DNA of 64,000 nt from CAKZNE01 sp002695025 (GCA_913043285.1 CAJWML010000002.1:310001-374000); one strand, 5' to 3'. Positions 1-9,199 are shown, numbered from the stretch's first letter. The notes: generated by a model not told the origin, from the letters alone. A program made the numbers and translations.

Positions 1-138
1 AAATTACCTGGCGGCACGGATCCTGTGGATGGATACGGCTCTTCCCAGGCTTTTAAAGAAGTCAGGTTTTTCAGTTCCACCTCACTAAGGCCGGAGCGCA
101 GGAGGATATATCCTTCTGCGCCCGCCCTAAAAGCTTAA
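1..138 (+). CDS. 3' end of an unidentified gene entering from the left edge
   Basis: Frame 1 is open from the first base to a TAA at 136-138, giving 45 residues ending PALKA. The product is not recognised and no domain can be seen in so short a piece. It would converge on the phospholipase gene, whose TAA on the other strand overlaps it. A near-perfect 26-base palindrome at 96-121 lies inside this stretch and could be a shared terminator stem, although no T-run follows. The frame may be open by chance. Confidence 0.3.
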   Translation, partial: KLPGGTDPVDGYGSSQAFKEVRFFSSTSLRPERRRIYPSAPALKA

Positions 139-2057
139 GCTTTTATAAAAACATCTTCTTTGTTTAAAAGAATCACCAACAGGTAGTAAAAGGTAGTGCG
201 GCTTTTATGCCGATTGGAAGTGCCCATTTTAGTACATACGGTTTCAATCACTTCATCCAGGTCAGGACTTGCCGGCATATTCAGCTTGCCCTCCAGGAAG
301 TTCTTTTTTACCGTTTTCAGTTCCTCCGGATCGGAGCAGGCTACCAATGAGGCGTCCCGGTCATGTGTGGCGGGACCCAGGTATGTATGAATGGCATCGT
401 ACAGATCAGGATTGTAAGCCACATCTATATTATTCAGTTCCCTTTGCAGCACTTCGTCAGGAGCTATAACGGCTTTGGGGAGTTTCATTTGGGGAGCTCT
501 ACGTTTCAATGTAGCCAGTATCTTGCGGGAGAGCTCATTAAGGTCTTCCATGGTTTTTACGCTCTTAATACTCCCGTGGTACAGTTGATTCAGCAATGGA
601 AGGGAGAAATTGTTGCGCCTGGCGGTATGTACCAGGTAACGGTGCATGATCATACTCTGCAACTCATTAGGTGGTTGAGACTTGTTTGGTTTGCAGGTAT
701 TACTCAGTGGAGCGCTGATCTCTACATTGGTTCGGGCCTGGCCGGGTGAAAGGGTTATAACATCCGTAAAGGAAGAGGCATGAAGTACACGTGAACCCAA
801 TAACCATTTTTCGCGATCTATACCAAAGTGGTCCAAAACAGTGGCCAATACCGAGCTATGGTCAAAAGGTATAGAGCCTTTTGCGCGGATTACGGTTTTT
901 TCGTCAATGAGAGGAGAGACGAGTAGAAGAGGAACCCGTACCCCCAGTTTAGTGAAGGAAAAAGGCACTTCAAAATCATCCGGTGGTAGGGTGCCATCTG
1001 CAGGGTGATGCCAGGGGGCTACGGTATCCGGGGGTGTTACATGATCATAGGTGCCCCCGTGTTCATCAAAATTGATGATCAGCAGTGTTTTAGCCCAGGC
1101 TTCCGGGTTGGATTGTAAGGCAGTATACAATTCGTGAACAAACTGCTCACCACAGCCTACGTTGCCGGGCGGATGATAGTCATTACCGTTCCAGCCTATA
1201 CCGTGTTCTTTTAAATACCAAGCTGGCTCTATGAAACTGAATTTAGGTAAGCTACCGCTTTTCGCCTTGCTCATGAATGCTTCTATTCCGGCAAAATGAT
1301 GCGGGTATTTCGGAGTTCTGTGCAAAGGAATCCAGGTGGGATTGGACATGGTGGGCCAAAGCAGGTCTTCAGTAAAACAATATTCACCGGGTAGATTGGT
1401 TGGCCATTTATTACTGTAAAATATCATCCAGTCATCGGTAGAACCATGACCATTCTCTGACAAAACGTTCCATACGTTTCTGCCGGTAAAGTCGTAGGGC
1501 GTTAAAACACCTTCAACGGTCATCCAGTAGTTGTTGACCATTGCCGTTCTTTTAGAACCTATATCGTGATAGTTACCAATGGAATTACCGGTTAATGAAA
1601 AAGCGCGGTTGCAGTTGGTTTGGGTGGGAATAGAAGAGAAGTAGGCATCTGAAACGGCAAACTTTTTGGCGAGGTCGTTCAATACCGGTAATGAATCCGG
1701 GGTGTAGGCGGCCATGATCTCTTCTGGCTTTTTAGATCCAGTGGTGGCAAAATCATTGAAGAACCCACCCATTGGGTTACCGTTGGTGTTGGCGACCTGT
1801 ATTTGTACGTGTTGAAACTCTTCATGAGGGTCAACAGCAGGTATCTGCTGGCCTTGCTGTTTATTAATAGCGGTAGCTGGAAATTTAAAGCCGGAAGTAT
1901 CCCGGTTGAAATAATCACCGCTCTGCAGGCCATCAAAGGGTTTGTCAGAAGGAGGAATAAAGGTTTTGGGTGTATCATTTTGGTAGAGCCACCCCAGAAC
2001 GCTGTCAAACGATCGGTTTTCCAGCATCAGGTATACAATGTGTTCAATATTTTCCAT
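135..2057 (-). CDS. phospholipase C / acid phosphatase family phosphoesterase
   Basis: A 640-residue protein of the bacterial phosphoesterase family (PF04185) that includes phosphatidylcholine-type phospholipase C and AcpA-type acid phosphatases. It opens with the family's metal-site motif ENRSFD around residues 13-18. Later come NDYHPPGNVGCGE, the DEHGGTYDHV block and the GVRVP...SPL block, followed by FDHSS. All the usual catalytic landmarks appear present. There is no signal peptide: the enzyme motif begins about ten residues from the start, unlike most secreted family members. About 180 further residues follow the catalytic core and are not recognised. It lies 128 bp downstream of the modification operon on the same strand and may be co-transcribed. 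Substrate and location are unknown; a cytosolic or non-classically exported effector is possible. Confidence 0.88.
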   Translation of the reverse strand: MENIEHIVYLMLENRSFDSVLGWLYQNDTPKTFIPPSDKPFDGLQSGDYFNRDTSGFKFPATAINKQQGQQIPAVDPHEEFQHVQIQVANTNGNPMGGFFNDFATTGSKKPEEIMAAYTPDSLPVLNDLAKKFAVSDAYFSSIPTQTNCNRAFSLTGNSIGNYHDIGSKRTAMVNNYWMTVEGVLTPYDFTGRNVWNVLSENGHGSTDDWMIFYSNKWPTNLPGEYCFTEDLLWPTMSNPTWIPLHRTPKYPHHFAGIEAFMSKAKSGSLPKFSFIEPAWYLKEHGIGWNGNDYHPPGNVGCGEQFVHELYTALQSNPEAWAKTLLIINFDEHGGTYDHVTPPDTVAPWHHPADGTLPPDDFEVPFSFTKLGVRVPLLLVSPLIDEKTVIRAKGSIPFDHSSVLATVLDHFGIDREKWLLGSRVLHASSFTDVITLSPGQARTNVEISAPLSNTCKPNKSQPPNELQSMIMHRYLVHTARRNNFSLPLLNQLYHGSIKSVKTMEDLNELSRKILATLKRRAPQMKLPKAVIAPDEVLQRELNNIDVAYNPDLYDAIHTYLGPATHDRDASLVACSDPEELKTVKKNFLEGKLNMPASPDLDEVIETVCTKMGTSNRHKSRTTFYYLLVILLNKEDVFIKA

Positions 2058-2185
2058 GATTTGATTTTGGTTATAATGGTTTAAAATATACAGTTTAATA
2101 TGCCAGATTAAACCGTGATTTATAATGTTAAAAGGTAAAATATTTATTGATTCTAATCGAGTATTTTTGTATTAATTACAGCTGG

Positions 2186-3583
2186 TTAAAAAGGTGCTAC
2201 CTCCATTCCTAAAGTACGGTAGGCTGGTGCCTCCAAAGCCTTCCGGATATGCTGTACATCGGTACTATGATCTTTCAGTGTATGCAGGGTTTCCTCCACC
2301 GAAGCCAGTGGGCGTGCATAGATCACCCGGGCATTGGTTTCACGGAATAATTGCTGTAAACGGGCCAGGAATTCCGGTTGCTCCAGCAAAGCATTGTCAT
2401 GACCAAAATCGAGGATAGCCTTAGGGTACTGTTTTACGGCATAATTGGCCAATTGGAGTTTCAGGAATTCATATTCTGCCAGGTTAAAAACGCCTTCCTT
2501 TAACCAATTGCGCAGGTATTGTTCCGGGTGGAATTTGCCGCTATCATTAAAAGCTTTCACCAATTCCACCGAACCGTATTTTGCGAGTTGCTTTTGCTGC
2601 ACTACAGCTGACTGCGCCCATACCTGCCATTTTATTTCATCCAGACGCACTACTTTGCGCCTGGTTTCTTTGATAAGCTGGTTTATAACTTTTTTGCGAC
2701 TTTCAGGCGTTAAACCGATCAGGGCAATGGGTCCTTCTTTTTGCTGTGATCCCGTGGCTTTCCACTCAGCCAGCCCCTGCTTTACTTCCTCATGCGCCCA
2801 AGGCAGGAACGTACTCATAAAAGCCTGTCCCTCAGGTGTAAGTTTTGCACAACGCTCTACCCATTGCAGCCCCTTTTTAATCCGCATAGCGTTTTGGTAG
2901 AGCAGACCGTGCACAAAATCACGGTACTCCATTTTTACCTGGGACAACATCCTGCGGTCCAGTGCTAAAACGTGTGTAAAAGCATATACTCCATGAAAAA
3001 CAGCCGGCATGGGTCGGGGAATATCCAGCCGAACCGGGCTATCATACAACTGATCCGGTTGGTTCGTAAACAATGGCCCCGGTGTTTCAAAGTGCTGCCC
3101 TAAGGAAAATAATTTATTATGAGCGGTTTCATGGACGATGGCCTGGGCCAGTAATACCGGGTTGTGGACCGTAGCCCACATACTGCCAAGAGTGTCGGCA
3201 GGCTGGTGGCTGTTGGAGCCGGGATGATCTCTGCGGCCTTCAATACCTTTTATAAAAACCGGATTGAATTCATGCACAATCACTCCACACTGGGCATACA
3301 TTTCCGGCCAGGACTGTAAGAGCCTTTCCGCCTCTTTCAACATGGGGTGATCAAAAGGCGCGTGTTCAAATGAGCTGAGGAAGTCATCATCCCAATCCCG
3401 ATGTCGGAGAGCCACTTTATCGTTAAGATAACCGGGTTCATCCGCTTGTTTGTGTGGGGCTACCTTTAGCCGGGTATGGCGGGCTGCTTTCAGCAAAAGG
3501 GCGGTATCGCTGCCGTCTTCCATCGGTTTGGCTACATGGCTCCAGTCTTTTAATGTGAGTATGGATAGTGTTTCAGTTTCCAT
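2186..3583 (-). CDS. HExxH-type putative peptide beta-hydroxylase
   Basis: A 465-residue protein with the motif HETAH at residues 151-155 in the context AQAIVHETAHNKLF. This matches the family NCBI names HEXXH-motif putative peptide-modification proteins, some now described as alpha-ketoglutarate-dependent peptide beta-hydroxylases. It is not an obvious protease: no signal peptide or propeptide is visible. Its start overlaps the end of the preceding gene by 11 nt, so it is translationally coupled. It is the fourth gene of an operon after the His-X-Asp protein, the radical SAM maturase and the Cys-rich protein. Such HExxH domains are known as neighbours of, or fusions to, FxsB-type radical SAM maturases. 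I infer that it hydroxylates the same substrate; that is not shown by sequence. Confidence 0.72.
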   Translation of the reverse strand: METETLSILTLKDWSHVAKPMEDGSDTALLLKAARHTRLKVAPHKQADEPGYLNDKVALRHRDWDDDFLSSFEHAPFDHPMLKEAERLLQSWPEMYAQCGVIVHEFNPVFIKGIEGRRDHPGSNSHQPADTLGSMWATVHNPVLLAQAIVHETAHNKLFSLGQHFETPGPLFTNQPDQLYDSPVRLDIPRPMPAVFHGVYAFTHVLALDRRMLSQVKMEYRDFVHGLLYQNAMRIKKGLQWVERCAKLTPEGQAFMSTFLPWAHEEVKQGLAEWKATGSQQKEGPIALIGLTPESRKKVINQLIKETRRKVVRLDEIKWQVWAQSAVVQQKQLAKYGSVELVKAFNDSGKFHPEQYLRNWLKEGVFNLAEYEFLKLQLANYAVKQYPKAILDFGHDNALLEQPEFLARLQQLFRETNARVIYARPLASVEETLHTLKDHSTDVQHIRKALEAPAYRTLGMEVAPF

Positions 3584-4391
3584 GGGCTAATCCGGCTTTA
3601 AATGATTTGGAATCGGATACACGCAGGAACCTGCGTCTTTTATAAGGGAAATTACGGCCAAAAGGTCCTTCATCGGGGTAGGAGGTTCCCATATAACGTA
3701 CACATCGCTTTTCGGTAAAGGCATCGGTATCGTACGCTAGTTTTACCACCGGAGTGCGCAGCTCAGCGATGCCATTGACAGCGTTCCATTCCACAGGCCA
3801 TGAATAGATGGTTTCGCGCCATTCAGCTTCTTCAACATATCCATTCATTCTGAGGCCATCCATGATCTTTTTATCGATGCGGGACAGAGATGAGCAATGG
3901 AGCGAGCAAGGTCTTAAAGGGCCGGTATGGGATAGCATCTTGCGCCAGAGAAGGCCGCTGACAGAAGGGCTTTCTGTTTCCCGGATCAAAGGATCCTTAC
4001 CCTCACTTAATTCAGCACTCAGTTGCCAAAGACATTCTTTCTGTTGTTCCCCCACCATAGCCTGGCTGCTTTTGCGGCAGGCCGGGCATAAACCGGAATT
4101 TGTTTCTCCCAGAAGCACGTGATAATACACCGGACCGGGAATGTCTTTACTACCCAACAAATGAGATTCTAAAGAGACTTTATATTCTTTAGCCAGGTGC
4201 ATCAGTTTGAAATACAGCGCTCCTTCCACGGTAATCTGCAGAGATGGCAGCAGACCACCGGCTACGAGCTCTACTGCGGTTTCGGTAAGAGCTTCATTGA
4301 TCTTTTTAAAGCGTGAAGACCATACACTTTCAGCCTGGTCACTTACCCAGGCTACGCTTTTAAAACCCGGCATATTGAACTTTACTGTCAT
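3573..4391 (-). CDS. unknown protein with paired cysteines in the radical SAM operon
   Basis: A 272-residue protein that I do not recognise. It has CPAC at 102-105 and CSLHC at 162-166, which together could bind a metal ion or an Fe-S cluster. The C-terminal third contains EWNAVNGIAELRTPVVKL and ends with a basic stretch. No signal peptide or membrane helix is seen. It starts inside the radical SAM stop codon (ATGA overlap) and overlaps the HExxH gene by 11 nt, so it is made with both enzymes. Its place between two modification enzymes suggests a partner, substrate-recognition protein or third modifying enzyme, but the sequence does not say which. Confidence 0.6.
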   Translation of the reverse strand: MTVKFNMPGFKSVAWVSDQAESVWSSRFKKINEALTETAVELVAGGLLPSLQITVEGALYFKLMHLAKEYKVSLESHLLGSKDIPGPVYYHVLLGETNSGLCPACRKSSQAMVGEQQKECLWQLSAELSEGKDPLIRETESPSVSGLLWRKMLSHTGPLRPCSLHCSSLSRIDKKIMDGLRMNGYVEEAEWRETIYSWPVEWNAVNGIAELRTPVVKLAYDTDAFTEKRCVRYMGTSYPDEGPFGRNFPYKRRRFLRVSDSKSFKAGLAHGN

Positions 4392-5566
4392 ACGGTTGCC
4401 ATTTGAGGTTTTTGGGCTAACTCCCGGATCAGGCTTTGTAAGGCATAATTCTGTCCGCGACTCCAGCCTTCTACCAAACGTTTCTCCAAATAAGGTCGGG
4501 CCGGATGTTGTGATAAAGGTGTTTTACCTTCCGCCAGGGCCTCTTCCTCCGCCAGCTCAAACATCTTTTTCCACACCTGGCAATGCTCCGTACGGAAGCG
4601 CCAGTCACCTTCCAAAGAGGTTCCCGGGCAATGACCCTTGCACATGGAAAAGAAACGGCAACCCTTACAACCTCCGGCTTCCTGGGGTGTGTGGTAAAGC
4701 GCTATGTAGCGTGAATAGGAGGGGAGCGGTGCCTTCACGAATTCGATGCCTTCTTTATTGGTACGTCCACAATTACTGCGCTGACCTTCCCCTTCCACAC
4801 CGCTTACGGCAGCTGTGGTGTATGGATCGCAGGCTTTCCATACGCAGCTCACCTGGTGATCTTCCGCATTTTGTAGTTGTTTGATCTCACCGAAAATATC
4901 AAAGCGTAGTTGCTTCATCTGTTTTTCCAGGCGATGAAAATGCGTGAGGGCATGCAGGTTTTCTTCCGGGCTTAGGTGATAGGTTTCCCGTAGGGTTTCG
5001 CTTTCCACTTCCATTAAGTGCAGGCGCACACTGTTCACACCGATAGTATCCAGGTCCATCAGCCAGCGATCCATCTCGGTAAGCTTGTCTGCCGTGGCGT
5101 TGCCTTTATGCAGGGTAATGATCATGGCCGGGGGAATACCTTTTGCGCACATCCGCTCAATGGCCCATTGTGATTTTTGCGTGTGTTCACGCGTACGTTC
5201 CAGGCTGCCCGCCCAGCGCACATCGTTCAGGGCATCGGGTCCATCCATGGAAACGCCTACCTGTACTTTATACTTGATAAAGAGGTCGATATGTTCTTCG
5301 GTAATAAGGGAGCCGTTGGTTTGTACGGAGTTTACCCCAAACTCTTCCAGTCCCCAGCTCCATAGTTCTTCCAGGTCCTCTAGCGGAACCATTAATGCTT
5401 CTCCACCAAAAAGAGTGAATTTTTGTCCTTCTTTAAGGATCGCCTTTTTCATGCGCTCCATATCGTAGGGCTTCCGTTTGTCTTCAACATCGCGTTGTGG
5501 GTGCTGGTAGCAATACTGGCAGGCAATATTGCATTTTACACCCATAGGTCTCAGTTCTACGCCCAT
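4388..5566 (-). CDS. radical SAM/SPASM peptide maturase, FxsB-like
   Basis: A 392-residue radical SAM enzyme. The SAM-binding cluster motif is CNIACQYC (Cys12, 16, 19), followed by a GGEA motif near 54-57. The C-terminal SPASM domain holds auxiliary-cluster cysteines at 241, 246, 266, 300, 303, 309, 313 and 329, including CKGC and CKGHC. The block CDP...GVEGEGQRSNCGRTNKEG is typical of peptide maturases that sit beside HExxH proteins. Enzymes of this type install carbon-carbon crosslinks, such as three-residue cyclophanes, on ribosomal peptides. It starts one base after the stop of the His-X-Asp protein (TGA-T-ATG) and overlaps the next gene by 4 nt. The obvious substrate candidate is the tail of that upstream protein; this is inference. 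Confidence 0.85.
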   Translation of the reverse strand: MGVELRPMGVKCNIACQYCYQHPQRDVEDKRKPYDMERMKKAILKEGQKFTLFGGEALMVPLEDLEELWSWGLEEFGVNSVQTNGSLITEEHIDLFIKYKVQVGVSMDGPDALNDVRWAGSLERTREHTQKSQWAIERMCAKGIPPAMIITLHKGNATADKLTEMDRWLMDLDTIGVNSVRLHLMEVESETLRETYHLSPEENLHALTHFHRLEKQMKQLRFDIFGEIKQLQNAEDHQVSCVWKACDPYTTAAVSGVEGEGQRSNCGRTNKEGIEFVKAPLPSYSRYIALYHTPQEAGGCKGCRFFSMCKGHCPGTSLEGDWRFRTEHCQVWKKMFELAEEEALAEGKTPLSQHPARPYLEKRLVEGWSRGQNYALQSLIRELAQKPQMATV

Positions 5567-5567
5567 A

Positions 5568-8264
5568 TCAACCCAGATCTACGTGAGGAAGTCCCTGATC
5601 GATATGTGCTCCGGTGTCTCCGTGGCCTCCCACGTGCAAAACATCAGCATGTACTCCTGCATGGGCCGAAACATTGAGATGTGCCTGCAGGCTGATGTCA
5701 TTGAGCGCCACCGAACTGTTTACGTCTACATTACCTCCAACGCCCAATGATCCTCCGGCAATACCTAAATCCAGGTGCGGGGAAGCATCAATGTGGGGCG
5801 AGGTAGCATCCGCATGCACGGTAGGGGGCATGGTCATATCAAAGTGTTGCTGCGGATGAATATCGAGCAATGTAAAGCTGAAGCCGGGAGTATTGAAATC
5901 CTGGCTGGCGCTTATGTCTCCGTGGATATCGAATAAGGAATGATCAAAGTGGCCGAAGGGACCCACGGAATGGTCACCATGTGCATCCCCGTGAGTATTG
6001 AGAATATGCCCAAGGTCTGCATGGAAGGATTCGGAAGGTATGCTGGGCGCTATGTTGATCTCAAAATCAACCGTACCATTCACTTTGAAGCCGGAAGGCA
6101 GATCGGAGATCAGGTCAATAATCTCGGAGATGGATGTAGTGTAGGCGTGGTAGAGCACGTTCAGAACAAAGTCACCACCGGTAAGCAGTCCTTTGCCCAC
6201 TACGTCTATATAGTTCTTTACGTCAGAGAAGTACTGGTGGAAAATGCTTTCCGCTTCACTTTCAATTTTTTGAGCAATGGCACCGGCCAGGTCACCGAGA
6301 TCGGTGAGGCTGGTACCCACATCATAGTTGAATCCGAAAGAGGCACCGTTAAAGTTAAAGCTCCCATTCACCTGTGCTGACAACACACCATTCTGGAAGG
6401 ATACATCAATGCTGCCGCTCAGCGAATCGTCAATATGAATGGTTCCTAAATTAACGCTACCAATGGAAATACTGGGTGAAGCATTAATGCCGATGTTCAG
6501 GGAGCTGGAAAAAGCCATATCGGCCCCACCGTTCTTAAAGGTAACGGCCAGGGAATCCTGTAGGAAAACAAAGTTGCTTTTCATATTGATGTCCAGCGAA
6601 GTAGGGGATACGTTGGCATTCACCACTTCGGTAATTCCCAGGATGTTGGCATCCACACTAACATCAAAGGATTCTTTAGAGGTATCGAAGTTAAAATAAG
6701 GTCCACCGGCTTGTACACCTTTCCCTCCGGTACCATTACCCGTCAGGCTGATCTTTCCACCCAATAAGGATATAGGGTTGGTACTGGCGGTTCCGGTGAT
6801 ACCGCTTCCCTGGTTGATCATTAAAGCAGAATAGGTATCAAATCCCCAGAAATCAATGGCAGCATTATAACCATAGCCTACTTTACAGGCTGTGCCATCC
6901 GGAAGGGTTTGCGCCTTATCGCACCAGTACAGTGTAAGGTCCGTAAACTGGAAACCACTGAGTACGGACGGCAGGCTAATACTACTGTCTATTAAAGCAT
7001 TAAAAAGTGTAGGTAGGCTTAGGTTCTTGCTTTCTACATAGAGTAGGGAAGGATTGGGTACATCATCGGTAAACTCCATGGTTACCGCAAACTTTTCACT
7101 CAAGGGTTGGTCGCTGCCCAGCTGGAAAGCTCCTTCCAATGTAACCCCGGCCCCCGTTTCCACTCCAAAGGAAACATCCAGACCCACACCTACATCCTGT
7201 AGTGTTACTCCATAAAAATTGAAAGGTTCTTTAATGAGCGTGTTGCTATTGAGGGTGGCTTCTACCGTGCCGGTGCCATCGCTGTACACAAAATCAATAG
7301 AGCCGGTAACGCTGATGCTGTTTACGGTAGGATCCGCAGGAATGGTAATAGGCAGGTCCAGTGTTCCGGCCAGGCTGGCAGAAGGAGTGGTGTCCAGGGT
7401 AAAATCAATATTGGATAAACTAAGCTTGCTGAAGCCAGGCAGGGAAAAGGGTTTGTCAATGGAGGCCTCCAGTTTAAAGTCGGTGGCACTGAGATCGAGG
7501 GAAATGCTCAAAGGTAGGTCACTCATGCTCTTGGCCAGTTCATTCATGATCTCAGCCAGGGCACCGGTTCCGGTGGTTTCATTTACGCTCAAAGTTGAAC
7601 GGAACTCTACCCCTTTTACCACTCCGGTTATGCCGGCAATCGGAATGCTGCTGTCCGCAAAATCGGCAACCACTATGGCTGAATCCGAAAAGCTGAGGCT
7701 ATTGAATACGGTGAGGTCACTATCAATTTTGGATAAGGTAAAGGTATCGCTCACGCTGATCCCTAAAGCAGCACCCCAGGTTCCGTTGTTATCCTGAACC
7801 AGCAATTCAACCGCTCCCCAGGTGGTGGTGGCTTTCAGATCCAGTTGGTATTGTTTGGTGGTGGTGTTCAGCGAGGCGTCAAAGCCCAGCTGGGTAAGTT
7901 GTAGTCCGCTAACGGAAGAGGGTATGTCCGGCACATCCGAAAGGAACTGCTGCAGTACCGTATTTACGGAACTGGTACTGGTTGAGCTGGCACTTATTCC
8001 CCAGGTGATGGAACCATCACCTCCTTCGGTAAACGACCAGGTGATGTTAACTGCAGCGCCCAGGAACATCCAGGTACCGGTTAAGGTAACGGTGGAGTCA
8101 TCACAGGCTACACTGGCCTGGCCCAATGCAATGCTGTTGGTCTTAAAAATGTTGGTAATAAAACTGTTAAGATCTACCGCAGTAACTGCGCTATTGGGTA
8201 GGGTAACAGAGCCCTGGCCGGTAACGGCTTTGAGCTCACTGCAAAGAGTAGATAAATTGGACAT
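5568..8264 (-). CDS. giant putative modification substrate with His-X-Asp repeat tail
   Basis: An 898-residue protein without signal peptide or membrane helix. Residues 1-745 are Ser/Thr/Gly/Asp-rich with regularly alternating hydrophobic positions, suggesting a long beta-rich fold built of repeated segments; I do not recognise the family. The last 152 residues (DNA 5571-6026) change character. They hold 13 His-X-Asp triplets (HAD, HGD, HFD, HID, HLD, HVD) plus one HLN, and the protein ends PHVDLG. His followed two positions later by Asp or Asn is the layout that triceptide-type radical SAM enzymes crosslink. The maturase starts one base after its stop. It looks like a structural or secreted-scale protein decorated at its C-terminus rather than a small precursor. 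Alternatives are a metal-binding His/Asp tail or an adhesin. Confidence 0.7.
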   Translation of the reverse strand: MSNLSTLCSELKAVTGQGSVTLPNSAVTAVDLNSFITNIFKTNSIALGQASVACDDSTVTLTGTWMFLGAAVNITWSFTEGGDGSITWGISASSTSTSSVNTVLQQFLSDVPDIPSSVSGLQLTQLGFDASLNTTTKQYQLDLKATTTWGAVELLVQDNNGTWGAALGISVSDTFTLSKIDSDLTVFNSLSFSDSAIVVADFADSSIPIAGITGVVKGVEFRSTLSVNETTGTGALAEIMNELAKSMSDLPLSISLDLSATDFKLEASIDKPFSLPGFSKLSLSNIDFTLDTTPSASLAGTLDLPITIPADPTVNSISVTGSIDFVYSDGTGTVEATLNSNTLIKEPFNFYGVTLQDVGVGLDVSFGVETGAGVTLEGAFQLGSDQPLSEKFAVTMEFTDDVPNPSLLYVESKNLSLPTLFNALIDSSISLPSVLSGFQFTDLTLYWCDKAQTLPDGTACKVGYGYNAAIDFWGFDTYSALMINQGSGITGTASTNPISLLGGKISLTGNGTGGKGVQAGGPYFNFDTSKESFDVSVDANILGITEVVNANVSPTSLDINMKSNFVFLQDSLAVTFKNGGADMAFSSSLNIGINASPSISIGSVNLGTIHIDDSLSGSIDVSFQNGVLSAQVNGSFNFNGASFGFNYDVGTSLTDLGDLAGAIAQKIESEAESIFHQYFSDVKNYIDVVGKGLLTGGDFVLNVLYHAYTTSISEIIDLISDLPSGFKVNGTVDFEINIAPSIPSESFHADLGHILNTHGDAHGDHSVGPFGHFDHSLFDIHGDISASQDFNTPGFSFTLLDIHPQQHFDMTMPPTVHADATSPHIDASPHLDLGIAGGSLGVGGNVDVNSSVALNDISLQAHLNVSAHAGVHADVLHVGGHGDTGAHIDQGLPHVDLG

Positions 8265-8560
8265 GACTTGGTTTTAAATTGGTTGAAATAAAGATGATGC
8301 ACGATGGAAGCACGGAATAATAAGACTATTCCGTTTTAAAATACGGGTAAAGGAGGCCCGGTAGCGGGTGTGGTAATAAGGTTTGGCCCATTCATGGATG
8401 CCGGATAGAGTGAGTTTCAAATTGTTGTCTCAAGTTAAAACATTTGCTCTAAAGAGGGAAGGATAAAATGCCAGGAGGGTGAAATTTTGAGTGAGTGGAA
8501 GCGATGCTATATGGAAGCACAGCAGCATGATAGGCCGAAAATGAGGAGATCTTGTACCAA
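8265..8560. promoter_or_regulatory. upstream region of the modification operon
   Basis: About 300 bp without a gene. It must hold the promoter for the minus-strand operon starting at 8264. On the minus strand it carries ACCCGTAT (8341-8348) inside an imperfect CCGT-N8-ACGG inverted repeat. The same octamer core recurs upstream of the CPPxC signalling cassettes. Nothing else stands out. Confidence 0.35.
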
Positions 8561-8587
8561 AAAAGCCCGGCATTAGCCGGGCTTTTA
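8561..8587 (-). terminator. Rho-independent terminator of the lipoprotein gene
   Basis: On the minus strand, AGCCCGGC - TAAT - GCCGGGCT followed by a T-run forms a strong stem, about 20 bp past the stop of the 8607-9179 gene. It separates that gene from the modification operon. Confidence 0.85.
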
Positions 8588-8606
8588 ATTTTAGACAGTT
8601 AAATGA

Positions 8607-9179
8607 TCACGGAAAAAAAGTATAACAGGTAGGTGTGAAATGTGCCTGTACTTCTACACCTATGGCTCCACCTCCGTTCTGGAGTACGCTATATGAAAAG
8701 GTATACGAAGTAGGGTTAAGCTGTCCGCCCTGGCAGGTAAGGCTTAAACTATTGGCATGAGCTTCCACACGGTCCAGGAGAGCCTGTTGGGTAGCTGCAG
8801 TGCAGGTACCACCAACCAATTTACCATCTCCGGGACCCCATATCTCAAACACATCCATGCCGGGTGAGTAACCATAAGAAGTTAAGTAAACGGTAACACC
8901 ACTGCAGCAATTCGGGTCATAGGGTGGGGCCGGGTAGTTACAATCTACGTAGCCATCCATAGTTCCGGGATTATCACCCGGATAAGTCCACGCACCAAAT
9001 AAAGCATCCCCCAACTGGGGAGAATAGTTGGTGGCACTCACATCAGAGAAGGAGCAAAGAAGCTTTTTGTCAGGCGTTTCCTGGGCCTGTTTTTCTTCTT
9101 TGGAACAGCTGGTACTGAGAAAAAAGAGGGTAGCCACCAGTATGGTTATGCCAGTGAACGAGAGTTTTAGAGTTTTCAT
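8607..9179 (-). CDS. small lipoprotein, unknown function
   Basis: A 190-residue protein with a signal peptide and a lipobox ending LSTSC (Cys25), so it is an anchored lipoprotein. The mature part is rich in Cys, Pro, Tyr and Gly, with a CC pair in the middle, and matches no family I know. It is the only member of the shared-leader gene set in this window that has a clear export signal. The leader RNA (9200-9278) lies directly upstream, with GAGTAGG 20 nt before the ATG, which supports this start. The gene is monocistronic, with its own terminator downstream. Confidence 0.75.
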   Translation of the reverse strand: MKTLKLSFTGITILVATLFFLSTSCSKEEKQAQETPDKKLLCSFSDVSATNYSPQLGDALFGAWTYPGDNPGTMDGYVDCNYPAPPYDPNCCSGVTVYLTSYGYSPGMDVFEIWGPGDGKLVGGTCTAATQQALLDRVEAHANSLSLTCQGGQLNPTSYTFSYSVLQNGGGAIGVEVQAHFTPTCYTFFP

Positions 9180-9199
9180 AATGTTAATTGAAAATGTTG

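Noticed and set aside
96..121. Near-perfect palindrome GCGCAGG...CTGCGC as an insertion-sequence end
   Set aside because: It is a single copy with no transposase or target duplication nearby. It more likely serves as a stem between two convergent gene ends.
2162..2169. TATTTTTG as a promoter -7 element
   Set aside because: It is on the plus strand, where no gene follows; both neighbours are on the minus strand.
8265..8560. A sixth leader copy before the His-X-Asp gene
   Set aside because: ACTCACTCT is present on the minus strand as in copy 4, but there is no CCGAAAAGC or GAGTAGG near the start.
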